Of a DNA stretch of 46,358 bases, positions 33,829 through 42,095 are shown piece by piece (position 1 is the stretch's first letter; each line of letters starts with the position of its first letter). The notes under the pieces were generated by a model. That model was not told where the DNA came from. It did not search any database and saw nothing but the letters and a program-made list of their open reading frames with translations. Origin of the DNA: Syntrophomonadaceae bacterium (lineage in GTDB: Bacteria; Bacillota; Syntrophomonadia; Syntrophomonadales; Syntrophomonadaceae); the NCBI GenBank assembly GCA_028698695.1, contig JAQVWB010000002.1:1-46358 (forward strand). The letters are read 5' to 3'. The translations under genes were made by a program, and so were the position numbers.

Positions 33829-35016
33829 CTAATTCTCGACATATATTTTATAGCGATTGGCCTTTTCATCCCAATCCGTATCAATAATATTATAACGATT
33901 TTCATCATATTTTAACGTACGATTTATTAATGTATATATTTCATCAAACCACTGCAGACGGTTATCATCAATAAAATATATGTTGGAATTATCCAAATAG
34001 CGGTAACTGCCTTCCAGATAAACAGCAACTTCTTCATAATCCCAACTGGTTTTTACATTATCCAGATAGAAAAATATAGTGGATTTATCTATGTAATCAT
34101 CTTCTTCTGTAGCAACTACTAATTGACGATTGTTTGCATTATAATACATTGAAGTTATGGTTTTAGTCTCCCGGCCAAATTTAATCCGTATATTGGCAGC
34201 ATCAATATCATAAATGTTATTGCCAAGTTTAATACGATTTCGGGATAATATTTCAATCTCATCCCAATCGTATGCAGTGCTGCCCCGCAGGATTTGAACC
34301 TGGGCAGGTGAATAATTGCGATTGTCAATTCTTATATTTTCATAATATACATTGGCACTATCAGGTAGTAAATAATCAGTTTTTTCCCCGGATGAATCAT
34401 TTAAGCAGATTTTGTTCTTTGATATCTGGTACAGCAAACGTGAACATATAGTAGCAGCCTGGGCACGAGTTACCTGGCTATCCGGTCTAAAATCACCTGA
34501 AGGATAACCGGATAAGAGACCCTCACTATAAGCAGTGTATATGTAGCCATAATAAGGATTGCCGGTAAGCACTTCGCCATCATTAAAGGGCAATGAACCA
34601 TATACCGGTGACATTTGCAAACAGCGCACGGTTAAGGCGGCTATTTCGGCACGGTTGATTGCCTGATCCGGAATGGGTCCATAGGGATATTCACTGGTTA
34701 TTATAATACCGTGTTTAATTGCCTGTTCAATCTGGGGTTGTGCCCAGTGTGAAGAAATGGTTGAATAATTAGCAGAAGATTTTATTTTCAGGCAGGACAT
34801 CAGCAGAGTTACGAATTCTGCCCTGGTCATTACCTGATCTGGTCGGAAGGTCCCGTCCGGATATCCTTTCAGATGACCAGCCATTGACATAGCCATTATA
34901 TTGCCATAAGCCCAATGGTTATCTATATCATTGTATGCCACTGCATCTTTAGTTGAAAGGCTGACAACCAAAATAATAATAATGACTATGGAAATTATTC
35001 TCTGGTAGAGTTTCAA
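33829..35016 (-). CDS. S-layer-homology (SLH) domain cell-surface protein
   Basis: 395 residues. A signal peptide (about 1-27, ending DAVA) is followed by three SLH modules at roughly 28-85, 86-145 and 146-205; the repeated core is GYPDGTFRPDQVMTRAE and GYPSGDFRPDSQVTRAQ, the middle copy being degenerate. SLH modules bind pyruvylated wall polymers. The remaining ~190 residues are Tyr/Asp/Asn-rich, predicted beta, of unknown function. TTG start at 35016 with GGGAGG (35030-35025) 8 bases upstream. An extended -10, TGTTATACT (35070-35062), lies further up. Followed by the 39-residue membrane protein gene. Confidence 0.88.
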   Translation of the reverse strand: MKLYQRIISIVIIIILVVSLSTKDAVAYNDIDNHWAYGNIMAMSMAGHLKGYPDGTFRPDQVMTRAEFVTLLMSCLKIKSSANYSTISSHWAQPQIEQAIKHGIIITSEYPYGPIPDQAINRAEIAALTVRCLQMSPVYGSLPFNDGEVLTGNPYYGYIYTAYSEGLLSGYPSGDFRPDSQVTRAQAATICSRLLYQISKNKICLNDSSGEKTDYLLPDSANVYYENIRIDNRNYSPAQVQILRGSTAYDWDEIEILSRNRIKLGNNIYDIDAANIRIKFGRETKTITSMYYNANNRQLVVATEEDDYIDKSTIFFYLDNVKTSWDYEEVAVYLEGSYRYLDNSNIYFIDDNRLQWFDEIYTLINRTLKYDENRYNIIDTDWDEKANRYKIYVEN

Positions 35017-35061
35017 ACAGTATACCTCCCTGACAAATAAAGAATGCCAAAGTTATTATTC

Positions 35062-35070
35062 AGTATAACA
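35062..35070 (-). promoter_or_regulatory. Extended -10 promoter of the SLH gene
   Basis: Minus-strand TGTTATACT: TG then TATACT (35067-35062). It lies about 45 bases before the TTG start. No -35 match. Confidence 0.45.
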
Positions 35071-35162
35071 TTGAATAACTTAAAAATTTAATAAGAAGAG
35101 ATTTTAGACTGGTTTTGTATAAAAGAAATTTAATATATACTTATTATTGGAGGGTGATTTAA

Positions 35163-35546
35163 ATGGAAAGTATTAAAATTAGTTTCGAAAAACTGGTTGA
35201 CTGGGCCAGGATTCCCGAATATGAAACCAAAGGTGCAGCAGGTTGTGACATTAGCATAGCTTTACAGGAAGAAGCAGTATTATATCCTCATGAGGTTAAT
35301 GCTTATCCTACCGGTTTTGCGATTAAAATACCGGATGGCTATGAAGCCCAGATTCGCAGTCGTGCAGGAATGGTAAAGAAGGGAATAGCAGTAGCTAATG
35401 CTCCAGGAACTATAGATAGTGAACATCACGCCGAAGTAATTCTATTACTGGTCAATATATCAGATAAGCCGGTAAAATTATTTCCCGGACAAAAGGTAGC
35501 CCAGATGGTATTTCATCCGGTGGTAAGAGCGAGTTTTATTGAATAA
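35163..35546 (+). CDS. dut: dUTPase-family protein lacking the C-terminal motif 5
   Basis: 127 residues, shorter than the usual ~145. Motif 1 AGCDI (26-30), motif 2 RSRAG (65-69), motif 3 GTIDSEHHAEV (82-92, catalytic D85) and motif 4 KVAQMVFHP (111-119) are present. The protein stops at VRASFIE, so the glycine-rich motif 5 that closes over the substrate is missing, and the motif 3 Tyr is His88. The downstream DNA does not encode motif 5 in another frame. If active, it would convert dUTP to dUMP and PPi. Alternatives are a weak enzyme or a binding-only relative. SD GGAGGGTG before ATG 35163. Confidence 0.8.
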   Translation: MESIKISFEKLVDWARIPEYETKGAAGCDISIALQEEAVLYPHEVNAYPTGFAIKIPDGYEAQIRSRAGMVKKGIAVANAPGTIDSEHHAEVILLLVNISDKPVKLFPGQKVAQMVFHPVVRASFIE

Positions 35547-35667
35547 AATGGATTGTATTTTGCACAGTATGAAATAATTTACCAATAGCAATTTTCTGTA
35601 TTGTTTAAAAAGAATTGTTTTTTTAGGATTCCTCATAAAGGTTTTTTATCGAACAGGAGGCTAATAA

Positions 35668-36213
35668 TTGAACAAGTTTAGACTGAATAGTGAAGATACG
35701 GTTCTGCTGGTTATCGACCTGCAGGAGAAATTAATGAAAGCCATGGATCAATCAGAAAATGTATATCGATATACCAACTTATTGCTGGATACAGCCAAAC
35801 AACTGCAAATCCCGGTAATTGTCTCCGAACAATATCCGCGTGGACTGGGAAGCACAGTAGAGCAGATTTGTGAACATCTTTCTGAACATCAATTAATTGA
35901 AAAAACTACTTTTTCATGTGGTGAACCATTATTAATTAAAATAGCTGATTTAAAAAGAAATACAGTTATTGTAACTGGCTCAGAAACCCATGTGTGTGTA
36001 TTTCAGACCGTCACAGATCTGCTGGATAAAGGTTATAATGTGCATGTCGTAAGGAATGCTGTATGTTCGAGGTTTAAAGATGATTATAAAAGTGGACTTG
36101 AATTGATGAAGGAAGCCGGTGCAATTATTACTAATGCCGAGACAGTTGTATTTGATTTATTAAAACAGTCGGGGACACCCGACTTCAAAGCAATATCACC
36201 CTTGATTAAATAG
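35668..36213 (+). CDS. Isochorismatase-like cysteine hydrolase
   Basis: 181 residues with the catalytic triad of the family: D17 (VIDLQE), K79 (EKTTFS) and C110 (ETHVCV). The family includes nicotinamidase, isochorismatase and YcaC-type hydrolases; missing metal-site His residues near D17 argue against nicotinamidase. Substrate unknown. TTG start at 35668 with AGGAGG upstream. Confidence 0.88.
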   Translation: MNKFRLNSEDTVLLVIDLQEKLMKAMDQSENVYRYTNLLLDTAKQLQIPVIVSEQYPRGLGSTVEQICEHLSEHQLIEKTTFSCGEPLLIKIADLKRNTVIVTGSETHVCVFQTVTDLLDKGYNVHVVRNAVCSRFKDDYKSGLELMKEAGAIITNAETVVFDLLKQSGTPDFKAISPLIK

Positions 36214-36229
36214 TTGTGTATACAAATTC

Positions 36230-36258
36230 TTGACAAATGATACTAAAGAACCTATAAT
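36230..36258 (+). promoter_or_regulatory. Perfect-consensus sigma-A promoter of the EF-G gene
   Basis: TTGACA (36230-36235), exactly 17 bases, TATAAT (36253-36258). It drives a leader of about 95 bases before the EF-G start. Confidence 0.93.
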
Positions 36259-36300
36259 TACTCCTTGGGTGCGTTTTAAGAGAAACATGATAAACCCTTG

Positions 36301-36333
36301 ATACGGCATTGAAACGATGCCGTATTTCTATTG
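36301..36333 (+). promoter_or_regulatory. Hairpin in the EF-G leader, possible attenuator
   Basis: A 9-bp stem ATACGGCAT/ATGCCGTAT (36301-36309 with 36317-36325), loop TGAAACG, is followed by TTCTATTG. It sits between the consensus promoter and the start codon. The stem resembles an intrinsic terminator with a poor U-tract, or a 5' stabiliser. Confidence 0.5.
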
Positions 36334-36361
36334 TAAGCCATACGAGGAGTGAAGAATAGAA

Positions 36362-38383
36362 ATGTTAAAAGATTTGAGGAATATTGGGATTATTGCCCAC
36401 ATAGATGCGGGTAAAACCACCACTACGGAGAGAATTCTATATTATACCGGTCTGACTCACAAAATGGGAGAAACTCATAAAGGAGATAGCGTTATGGATT
36501 TTCTCCCGTATGAAAAAGAACGTGGTATAACGGTTGCTTCTGCTGCAACCAGATGTATCTGGAAGGATACCGCTATTAATATTATTGATACACCCGGACA
36601 TGTTGATTTTACTGCCGAGGTTGAAAGAAGCCTGCGAATTCTGGATGGTGTAGCTGTTATTTTCTGTGCCAAGGGCGGAGTAGAGCCACAGTCTGAAACA
36701 GTATGGCGTCAAGCTGATCGTTATTCCACCCCGCGCATAGCGTATATTAATAAAATGGATGCTGTTGGTGCGGATTTCTTTCGCGTAGTTGGGCAAATTG
36801 AAACTCGGTTGGGTGCTACGCCATTAATATTAACTCTGCCTGTTTTTGAGGGTGATGACTTTACCGGTATCATAGATCTTATCACCTTAAAATACTATAC
36901 TTTCGGTGGAAAGCTGGGAAATGAAATTAAGGAATTTGATATTCCCGCTGCACAGCAGGCCGAAGTAGATAAATGGCGACTTAATCTTGTCGAACAATTA
37001 GCCCAGGAGAATGAAGAGTTATTAGAACTTTATTATGACAATAAACCGCTTCCGGCAGAACTATTATTTGCAACTATTCGTGCCTGTACGCTACAAAATA
37101 TGCTGGTGCCAGTTATATGTGGAAGCTCGTATCGTAATATTGGAGTGCAAATTCTATTAGACGCTATTGTTAATTATTTACCGTCTCCGTTGGACGTTAA
37201 TCCAGCAACTGCTATTAATGGCGATACTGGTGAGGAGTTTAAAATCAAACCGGATGCAGATAAGGATTTGGCGGCTCTGGTATTTAAAATTGTCAGCGAT
37301 CGCCATGTAGGTAAGTTGGCGTTTGCACGTGTATATTCAGGTACCTTGAAGGCAGGCACATATGTTATGAATAGCACAAAAGAGAAGAAAGAGCGAATTG
37401 GCCGGTTAGTAAAAATGCATGCCAATCATCGCGAAGAGACAGAAGAAGTCAAAGCCGGAGATATCGTAGCCATTATAGGATTAAAAGATGTTGGAACCGG
37501 AGATACCCTTTGCTCTGAAAACAATCCTGTATGGTTGGAATCTATTAATTTCCCTGAACCGGTTATCCAAATTGCCATAGAGCCGAAAACCCAGTCAGAT
37601 CAGCACAAACTTAGCGAAGCGTTGGCTCGTATTGCCGGAGAAGATCCGACTTTTAAAATTAGTTATAACAAAGAAACTGGTCAGACTTTGATTTCCGGTA
37701 TGGGTGAATTGCATTTGGAAATTGTATCGGAACGACTGTCCAAAGAGTTTGGAGTTGATTTTAATATAGGACAGCCGCAGGTAGCCTATAAAGAGACAAT
37801 TACCCACAGTGCTGAACACACTACCCGCTATGTAAAGCAAACCGGCGGAAAAGGCCAATTTGCCCATGTAGTTTTGCGTCTGGAACCGGGCGAAGGATTT
37901 GAGTTTGTAAATAAGATTGTCGGTGGGGCAATTCCCCGTGAATATATTCCGGCAGTCGAAGCTGGAGTCAGGCAAGCTCTTGAAGAAGGCGTAATCAAAG
38001 GGTACCCGGTTGTAAATGTAAAGGCAACCATATTGGATGGTTCTTATCATGAAGTAGACTCCTCAGAACTGGCATTTAAGAATGCTGGAATGCTGGCTGC
38101 CCGTGAATGCCTGAAAATGGCTGGACCACAGTTGCTTGAACCAATTATGAAGTTGGAGATTACATCACCGGAAGAGTTTACCGGAAATATTATAAACAAC
38201 ATCAGTAACCGCAGAGGCAAATTGGAATCAATGGAGATGGAGAATAGTACGCAGGTTATCAAGGGGTGTGTTCCTTTGGCAGAGTTGTTTGGATATTCAA
38301 CGGTTCTTCGTTCTTTAACGCAGGGAAGGGCCGGGTTTTCCATGGAGTTTTCTCATTATGAAAAAAGAACGGTAGCGTCATAA
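36362..38383 (+). CDS. fusA2: Elongation factor G, probably a second paralogue
   Basis: A 673-residue translocation GTPase. G1 AHIDAGKTT (12-20), switch II DTPGH, G4 NKMD, then domains II-V; the C-terminal MEMENSTQVIKG and LRSLTQGRAGFSMEFSHYE match EF-G. The DFLPYEKERGITVASAA region differs from the usual DW--QE-ERGITI-SAA, and the gene is not beside rpsL-rpsG-tuf. Both points suggest a second EF-G, whose role (recycling, stress or backup) is not readable from sequence. Driven by the perfect promoter upstream and followed by a strong terminator. Confidence 0.88.
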   Translation: MLKDLRNIGIIAHIDAGKTTTTERILYYTGLTHKMGETHKGDSVMDFLPYEKERGITVASAATRCIWKDTAINIIDTPGHVDFTAEVERSLRILDGVAVIFCAKGGVEPQSETVWRQADRYSTPRIAYINKMDAVGADFFRVVGQIETRLGATPLILTLPVFEGDDFTGIIDLITLKYYTFGGKLGNEIKEFDIPAAQQAEVDKWRLNLVEQLAQENEELLELYYDNKPLPAELLFATIRACTLQNMLVPVICGSSYRNIGVQILLDAIVNYLPSPLDVNPATAINGDTGEEFKIKPDADKDLAALVFKIVSDRHVGKLAFARVYSGTLKAGTYVMNSTKEKKERIGRLVKMHANHREETEEVKAGDIVAIIGLKDVGTGDTLCSENNPVWLESINFPEPVIQIAIEPKTQSDQHKLSEALARIAGEDPTFKISYNKETGQTLISGMGELHLEIVSERLSKEFGVDFNIGQPQVAYKETITHSAEHTTRYVKQTGGKGQFAHVVLRLEPGEGFEFVNKIVGGAIPREYIPAVEAGVRQALEEGVIKGYPVVNVKATILDGSYHEVDSSELAFKNAGMLAARECLKMAGPQLLEPIMKLEITSPEEFTGNIINNISNRRGKLESMEMENSTQVIKGCVPLAELFGYSTVLRSLTQGRAGFSMEFSHYEKRTVAS

Positions 38384-38416
38384 GTTTAAAATAATCAGTT
38401 TTAAATAATAAGCTAC

Positions 38417-38444
38417 AAAAGGCAGAACCTCGGGTCTGCCTTTT
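38417..38444. terminator. Bidirectional terminator after the EF-G gene
   Basis: A 10-bp stem AAAAGGCAGA/TCTGCCTTTT (38417-38426 with 38435-38444), loop ACCTCGGG. It serves EF-G (plus) and the anti-sigma gene (minus). Confidence 0.9.
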
Positions 38445-38469
38445 GTATCGAATATTATAATAACTTCTA

Positions 38470-39501
38470 TCAGGGAGCAGTTACAGAAGCATCCAGAGCA
38501 AATTTAAGTACTTTAGTTAAATCCTTAACTTCCTCGACAGATATATTTCCTGATAGAGTAGCCGCATAACCAACCCCATTAATCTCGAAAACAATTTCAT
38601 TGGGATTTGATTCCGGATTTACTCTAGCTTCATCTCGAGATAAATTATCAGATAGCATAGCAGTTTTTATATCATCAGATTTTGATTGAAGGTTAGTAAC
38701 AATGACCGATAATTCCCTTTGCCCGGCATCACGATAAGAATATTGGGCTGTCCGGTTATCTATTCTATCAGCATTGGTGAAACAATAAGATGCCGGAATA
38801 TTAACAGGATAGGGGAACTCAGCATTAGCAGGAGCGGCTGATATTGGAGCTGGAACAGCACTAACCGATTTACGACTGGGAGTGGCAGACTCAGTATGAT
38901 TATCTGTAACTTGATTATTGGCAATGGGCGCAGAGTAATTTAAAGCCATGGCTACTTGTTGAGGTTCTTTAGATGTTTTATCGGTTGGTTCACTTACAGT
39001 ACCTGCACAATCAAAGAATTGTTTCTCAGCTGAATTTCCCGGAACAGCTTTACCACTATCCACAATCTTAACAGTATTTGCCCGGTTTCCGACCAGGGCT
39101 TCGTCTTTCATTATAATTTCAGGTTGATCAGCAACCTGCAACTGCTTCTCACCAGGTATTAACTGCGGGGCTATTACTATCATAAGCAGCACAATTGCCA
39201 TAAGGGCTGCAGTCCATGCCAGATCACTAATTTTAAAACGTGAAGGGATCGTTTTATGATAAGCAACTGTACCTGACATTCTTGGACTCAGGTTTTCCAT
39301 TACTTTATCAGTAAAATTACCAGATAAAGCGGGAATAGTCGATTTATCAGATAAAACTTCATTTTCTAATTGAGTAAGTTCTGCTTTTAACCGGCATGGT
39401 TCACATTCACGCAGATGGCTTTCAATTTCATTATGAATATCGGGGGACAAACGATTATCACAAAAATCATATATATAACGATCAACGTGCTGACATTTCA
39501 T
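38470..39501 (-). CDS. Anti-sigma factor with zinc-finger domain
   Basis: 343 residues. An N-terminal ZAS domain with HLRECEPC (H29, C33, C36; Hx3Cx2C) and C3/H5 upstream binds the cognate ECF sigma factor. One transmembrane helix (about 94-115), then an extracytoplasmic region rich in Ala/Ser/Pro and a C-terminal DUF4367-like domain (about 240-340). Starts 20 bases inside the sigma gene, so the two are co-translated. Signals reach it from outside the membrane; the stimulus is unknown. Confidence 0.88.
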   Translation of the reverse strand: MKCQHVDRYIYDFCDNRLSPDIHNEIESHLRECEPCRLKAELTQLENEVLSDKSTIPALSGNFTDKVMENLSPRMSGTVAYHKTIPSRFKISDLAWTAALMAIVLLMIVIAPQLIPGEKQLQVADQPEIIMKDEALVGNRANTVKIVDSGKAVPGNSAEKQFFDCAGTVSEPTDKTSKEPQQVAMALNYSAPIANNQVTDNHTESATPSRKSVSAVPAPISAAPANAEFPYPVNIPASYCFTNADRIDNRTAQYSYRDAGQRELSVIVTNLQSKSDDIKTAMLSDNLSRDEARVNPESNPNEIVFEINGVGYAATLSGNISVEEVKDLTKVLKFALDASVTAP

Positions 39502-40102
39502 GAAATCCCCCCCTTTCAGATAGTTTACTCATTAAAACTTTTCGTAAAGCTTTTCTGGCCCGATGAATTTTAACTTCTACATTTTCTTTACTAACCCCTA
39601 AAATTTCAGCGATTTCCTGATTCTTTAAGTCCATTTGGAAGCGCAGGGTTAGAACCGCCCGGTAGCCTTCTGGAAGTTCCATAAGGGCACTATTAATAAC
39701 CTCAGCCAATTCCTTTCGTTCAAATAATAGCTGTGGGTCAAAATCATTAATCATTGAATAATTATCATAAGCTTTGCCAAAACTCTCATCAAAACTTAGA
39801 TTAACCACATTTTTCTTTTTCCGTAAAGAACTAATGGCAGTATTTACTGCAATACGGTGTATCCAGGGGCTTAGTTTTTTCTTGCGGTCAAATTGGTACA
39901 TCTTTTCGTATACCAGGATAAAGACTTCCTGACTAATATCTTCTGCCTCCTGATACTGACCTACCAAACGGTAAACCACATGAAATATGGAATTTTTATA
40001 GCGGTTAACCAGCTCTTCAAACGCAGCGGAATCTCCGTTCAGAATTCTGGCAGCTAGCATTTCATCAGTTATCAACTGTTCCAGCTCCTCAACTACGTTC
40101 AC
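39482..40102 (-). CDS. ECF-type RNA polymerase sigma factor
   Basis: 206 residues from GTG 40102. Region 2 (AFEELVNRYKNSIFHVVYRL...EDISQEVFILVYEK) and region 4 (LPEGYRAVLTLRFQMDLKNQ...VEVKIHRARKALRK) are clear; the linker is short. GTG 40102 has no SD. TTG 40075 (codon 10) has GAGGAG at the right distance and would give 197 residues, so the start is uncertain. Paired with the overlapping anti-sigma gene. No target promoter could be inferred. Confidence 0.92.
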   Translation of the reverse strand: MNVVEELEQLITDEMLAARILNGDSAAFEELVNRYKNSIFHVVYRLVGQYQEAEDISQEVFILVYEKMYQFDRKKKLSPWIHRIAVNTAISSLRKKKNVVNLSFDESFGKAYDNYSMINDFDPQLLFERKELAEVINSALMELPEGYRAVLTLRFQMDLKNQEIAEILGVSKENVEVKIHRARKALRKVLMSKLSERGGFHEMSAR

Positions 40103-40223
40103 TTAATACTACGACAAACTTATCAACAGCTTACACTAGTATTATGGAAAATGATAGATGAAGGTCTGTGTGAAATATATATATGTTAAACTATGAATAT
40201 AAAATATTGCTAAGGGGTTTATC

Positions 40224-40334
40224 ATGCAATACCAAATGGCTAAAACGGGCAGAATAATCAATAAAAGTGATCATGGAAAAGAAACATTTAAATGGATAAG
40301 TAACTGTGCAGTTAATACTGTTATCTTACGGTAA
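40224..40334 (+). CDS. Possible 36-residue small protein or leader peptide
   Basis: ATG 40224 to TAA 40334, with AGGGG at 40213-40217 six bases upstream. It ends 6 bases before the ATG of the DUF188 gene, which itself lacks a good SD, so translation of the small frame could feed ribosomes to the next gene. The product is basic and hydrophilic; no family recognised. Evidence is SD, length and position only. Confidence 0.35.
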   Translation: MQYQMAKTGRIINKSDHGKETFKWISNCAVNTVILR

Positions 40335-40340
40335 TGAGTT

Positions 40341-40781
40341 ATGAAAATTATTGTTGATGCTGATGCCTGTCCGGTAAAGGAAACAATAGTTAAAATTGCT
40401 GGTAAACATCAATTGCCGGTTATTATGGTGTCCAGTACTGAACATTTAATTACCACCCCGGGAACTGAAATTGTAATGGTGGACAATTATTCCCAATCGG
40501 CTGATATTTATATTGCCAATCATTGTCAGCCTGGAGATATAGTGGTTACGCAGGATTATGGATTGGCAGCTATTGTTATGGCTCGTGGGGCTAATGCTAT
40601 CAATCCATTTGGAAATATATATACTGACGATAATATTGATCGATTGCTTATGCAAAGATATCTAAACCAGAAAGCGCGTAAAGCCCGGGAAAAGACTAGC
40701 CGTACAAGTCCGCGTACGCGGGAAGACAACAATCGCTTTGAATTCGAATTGAATAAATTGGTAAAAGCCATTGAGAAGTAA
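40341..40781 (+). CDS. YaiI/YqxD family (DUF188) protein
   Basis: 146 residues starting MKIIVDADACPVK, the family signature, with DIVVTQDYGLAAIVMARGA in the middle. Related to PIN-like nuclease folds by conserved acidic residues; function not established. The C-terminal tail is basic and charged. Preceded by the possible 36-codon frame rather than a clear SD. Confidence 0.92.
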   Translation: MKIIVDADACPVKETIVKIAGKHQLPVIMVSSTEHLITTPGTEIVMVDNYSQSADIYIANHCQPGDIVVTQDYGLAAIVMARGANAINPFGNIYTDDNIDRLLMQRYLNQKARKAREKTSRTSPRTREDNNRFEFELNKLVKAIEK

Positions 40782-40863
40782 GCTATAATATGCCATATTA
40801 CTTGAGTATTAAATAGTGCAGGTTTATAATTTATGCATTAAGCGGAATGAAAGGAGTTTACTT

Positions 40864-41718
40864 ATGTCTGATCAATGTAAGACTTGTCCCAGTAATGCAG
40901 GATGCTCATCGGATCCTGGTACTTGTGGTGTAGAAACCGAAAAAAACCTTCTCGGTGCATTGAATAATATCAAGAATGTTATTGTAGTAATGAGTGGTAA
41001 AGGTGGAGTAGGGAAATCATCGGTTACTGGCTTATTAGCTACCTCATTAGCGCAGAGGGGTAATAAAGTTGGTATACTCGATGCTGATATAACCGGACCC
41101 AGTCAGCCAAAGGCATTTGGATTGGGGAAAGAAGTTAGTCTTCGTGCAGGGGAATATGGCATTATACCTCCTGAGTCAAAAACAGGCATCAAAATTATGT
41201 CTATAAACTTTTTCCTTCCCAATGAAGATGACCCGGTAATATGGAGGGGGCCTTTATTGGCAGGTGCAGTTAATCAATTCTGGGGCGAGGTAGATTGGCG
41301 TGATCTGGATTACATGATAGTAGATTTACCTCCCGGTACCGGGGATGTACCTTTGACCGTATTACAATCTATACCGGTTGATGGCATTGTAATTGTATCT
41401 TCGCCACAGGACCTGGCTTTTATGGTGGTAAAGAAAACGATAAAAATGACGCAAAAAATGAATATACCCATTATAGGTATTATTGAAAACATGAGTTATG
41501 CTATATGCTCACATTGCCATGAAAAGCTTGAATTATTTGGTAAGAGCAAGGGAGAAGAAGTTGCCCGTGAAACCAATGTGTATTTCCTGGGCGGTATCCC
41601 CTGGGATGCATCGTTCAATGCCCTGGTCGATGAAGGTCGGATCGAAGAATATGATACCAAACCAGTGGCTGAAATAGTGGATAAATTAATTCAAAAGCTG
41701 TCCAGCTTAAAAAGCTAA
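40864..41718 (+). CDS. Mrp/NBP35-family P-loop ATPase, Fe-S carrier
   Basis: 284 residues. Deviant Walker A SGKGGVGKSS, ILDADITGPSQP, and VDLPPGTGD; a CxxC (CSHCHE) near residue 220 for a bridging Fe-S cluster. The N-terminus carries four cysteines (C5, C8, C14, C21) reminiscent of, but not spaced like, the NBP35 ferredoxin-like cluster. Members load Fe-S clusters onto apoproteins. ATG 40864 is preferred because AAGGAG (40852-40857) is 6 bases upstream; the frame extends back to 40816. Many Fe-S enzymes in such a genome make this role plausible. Confidence 0.92.
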   Translation: MSDQCKTCPSNAGCSSDPGTCGVETEKNLLGALNNIKNVIVVMSGKGGVGKSSVTGLLATSLAQRGNKVGILDADITGPSQPKAFGLGKEVSLRAGEYGIIPPESKTGIKIMSINFFLPNEDDPVIWRGPLLAGAVNQFWGEVDWRDLDYMIVDLPPGTGDVPLTVLQSIPVDGIVIVSSPQDLAFMVVKKTIKMTQKMNIPIIGIIENMSYAICSHCHEKLELFGKSKGEEVARETNVYFLGGIPWDASFNALVDEGRIEEYDTKPVAEIVDKLIQKLSSLKS

Positions 41719-41899
41719 AGATTGACCCGGAGAGAATAACATGGATTGACCGGAGCAATTATGCATAATCATCTATTCTAAAAAAGATAATTTATTATTA
41801 TTCACTCAAACCTTCAAAAATTGTGTATAATTTTACTATATTCAATCGTCAATAATTTGGTTTGAATAAGTTTGTGACGAGCGGATTGGAGGTTTGATT
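41719..41899 (+). other. Intergenic stretch before the small gene
   Basis: A short imperfect direct repeat, ATTGACCCGGAG/ATTGACCGGAG (about 41721-41755), and a TATAAT at 41826-41831 without a matching -35. Nothing else seen. Confidence 0.4.
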
Positions 41900-42046
41900 A
41901 TGATTACAAAACTGTTTATGGAATTAAAGACTTTATTTGCAGATTTGGCCTCAACCTTAATTTTGGGTAAAAATCAGGACGCAGCAGAATTAGCCTTGGT
42001 ACTATCTGAAAAAAGCAGAAATCTTGCTGAGGAACTTGCTAAATAG
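41900..42046 (+). CDS. 48-residue small protein, monocistronic
   Basis: ATG 41900 to TAG 42046, below the usual ORF cut-off. GGAGG (41888-41892) is 7 bases upstream, and an intrinsic terminator starts 17 bases after the stop, so this looks like an independent transcription unit. The product is predicted mostly helical and soluble: MITKLFMELKTLFADLASTL, then a GKNQDAAELAL turn and an acidic helix ending LAEELAK. No cysteine, no signal peptide. Family not recognised. Confidence 0.65.
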   Translation: MITKLFMELKTLFADLASTLILGKNQDAAELALVLSEKSRNLAEELAK

Positions 42047-42063
42047 ATTAAGTATGACTTAAA

Positions 42064-42095
42064 AAAGCCACTACATCATGTAGTGGCTTTCTTTC
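42064..42095 (+). terminator. Terminator of the 48-residue gene
   Basis: An 11-bp stem AAAGCCACTAC/GTAGTGGCTTT (42064-42074 with 42080-42090), loop ATCAT, then CTTTC. Confidence 0.8.

Noticed and set aside
32854..35016. Toxin-antitoxin or defence island around the NYN gene
   Set aside because: No antitoxin-like partner, no restriction, helicase or retron genes nearby; neighbours are a tRNA gene and a surface-protein operon.
37595..38050. 151-codon minus-strand ORF over the EF-G gene
   Set aside because: Antisense shadow; EF-G domains IV-V are complete on the other strand.
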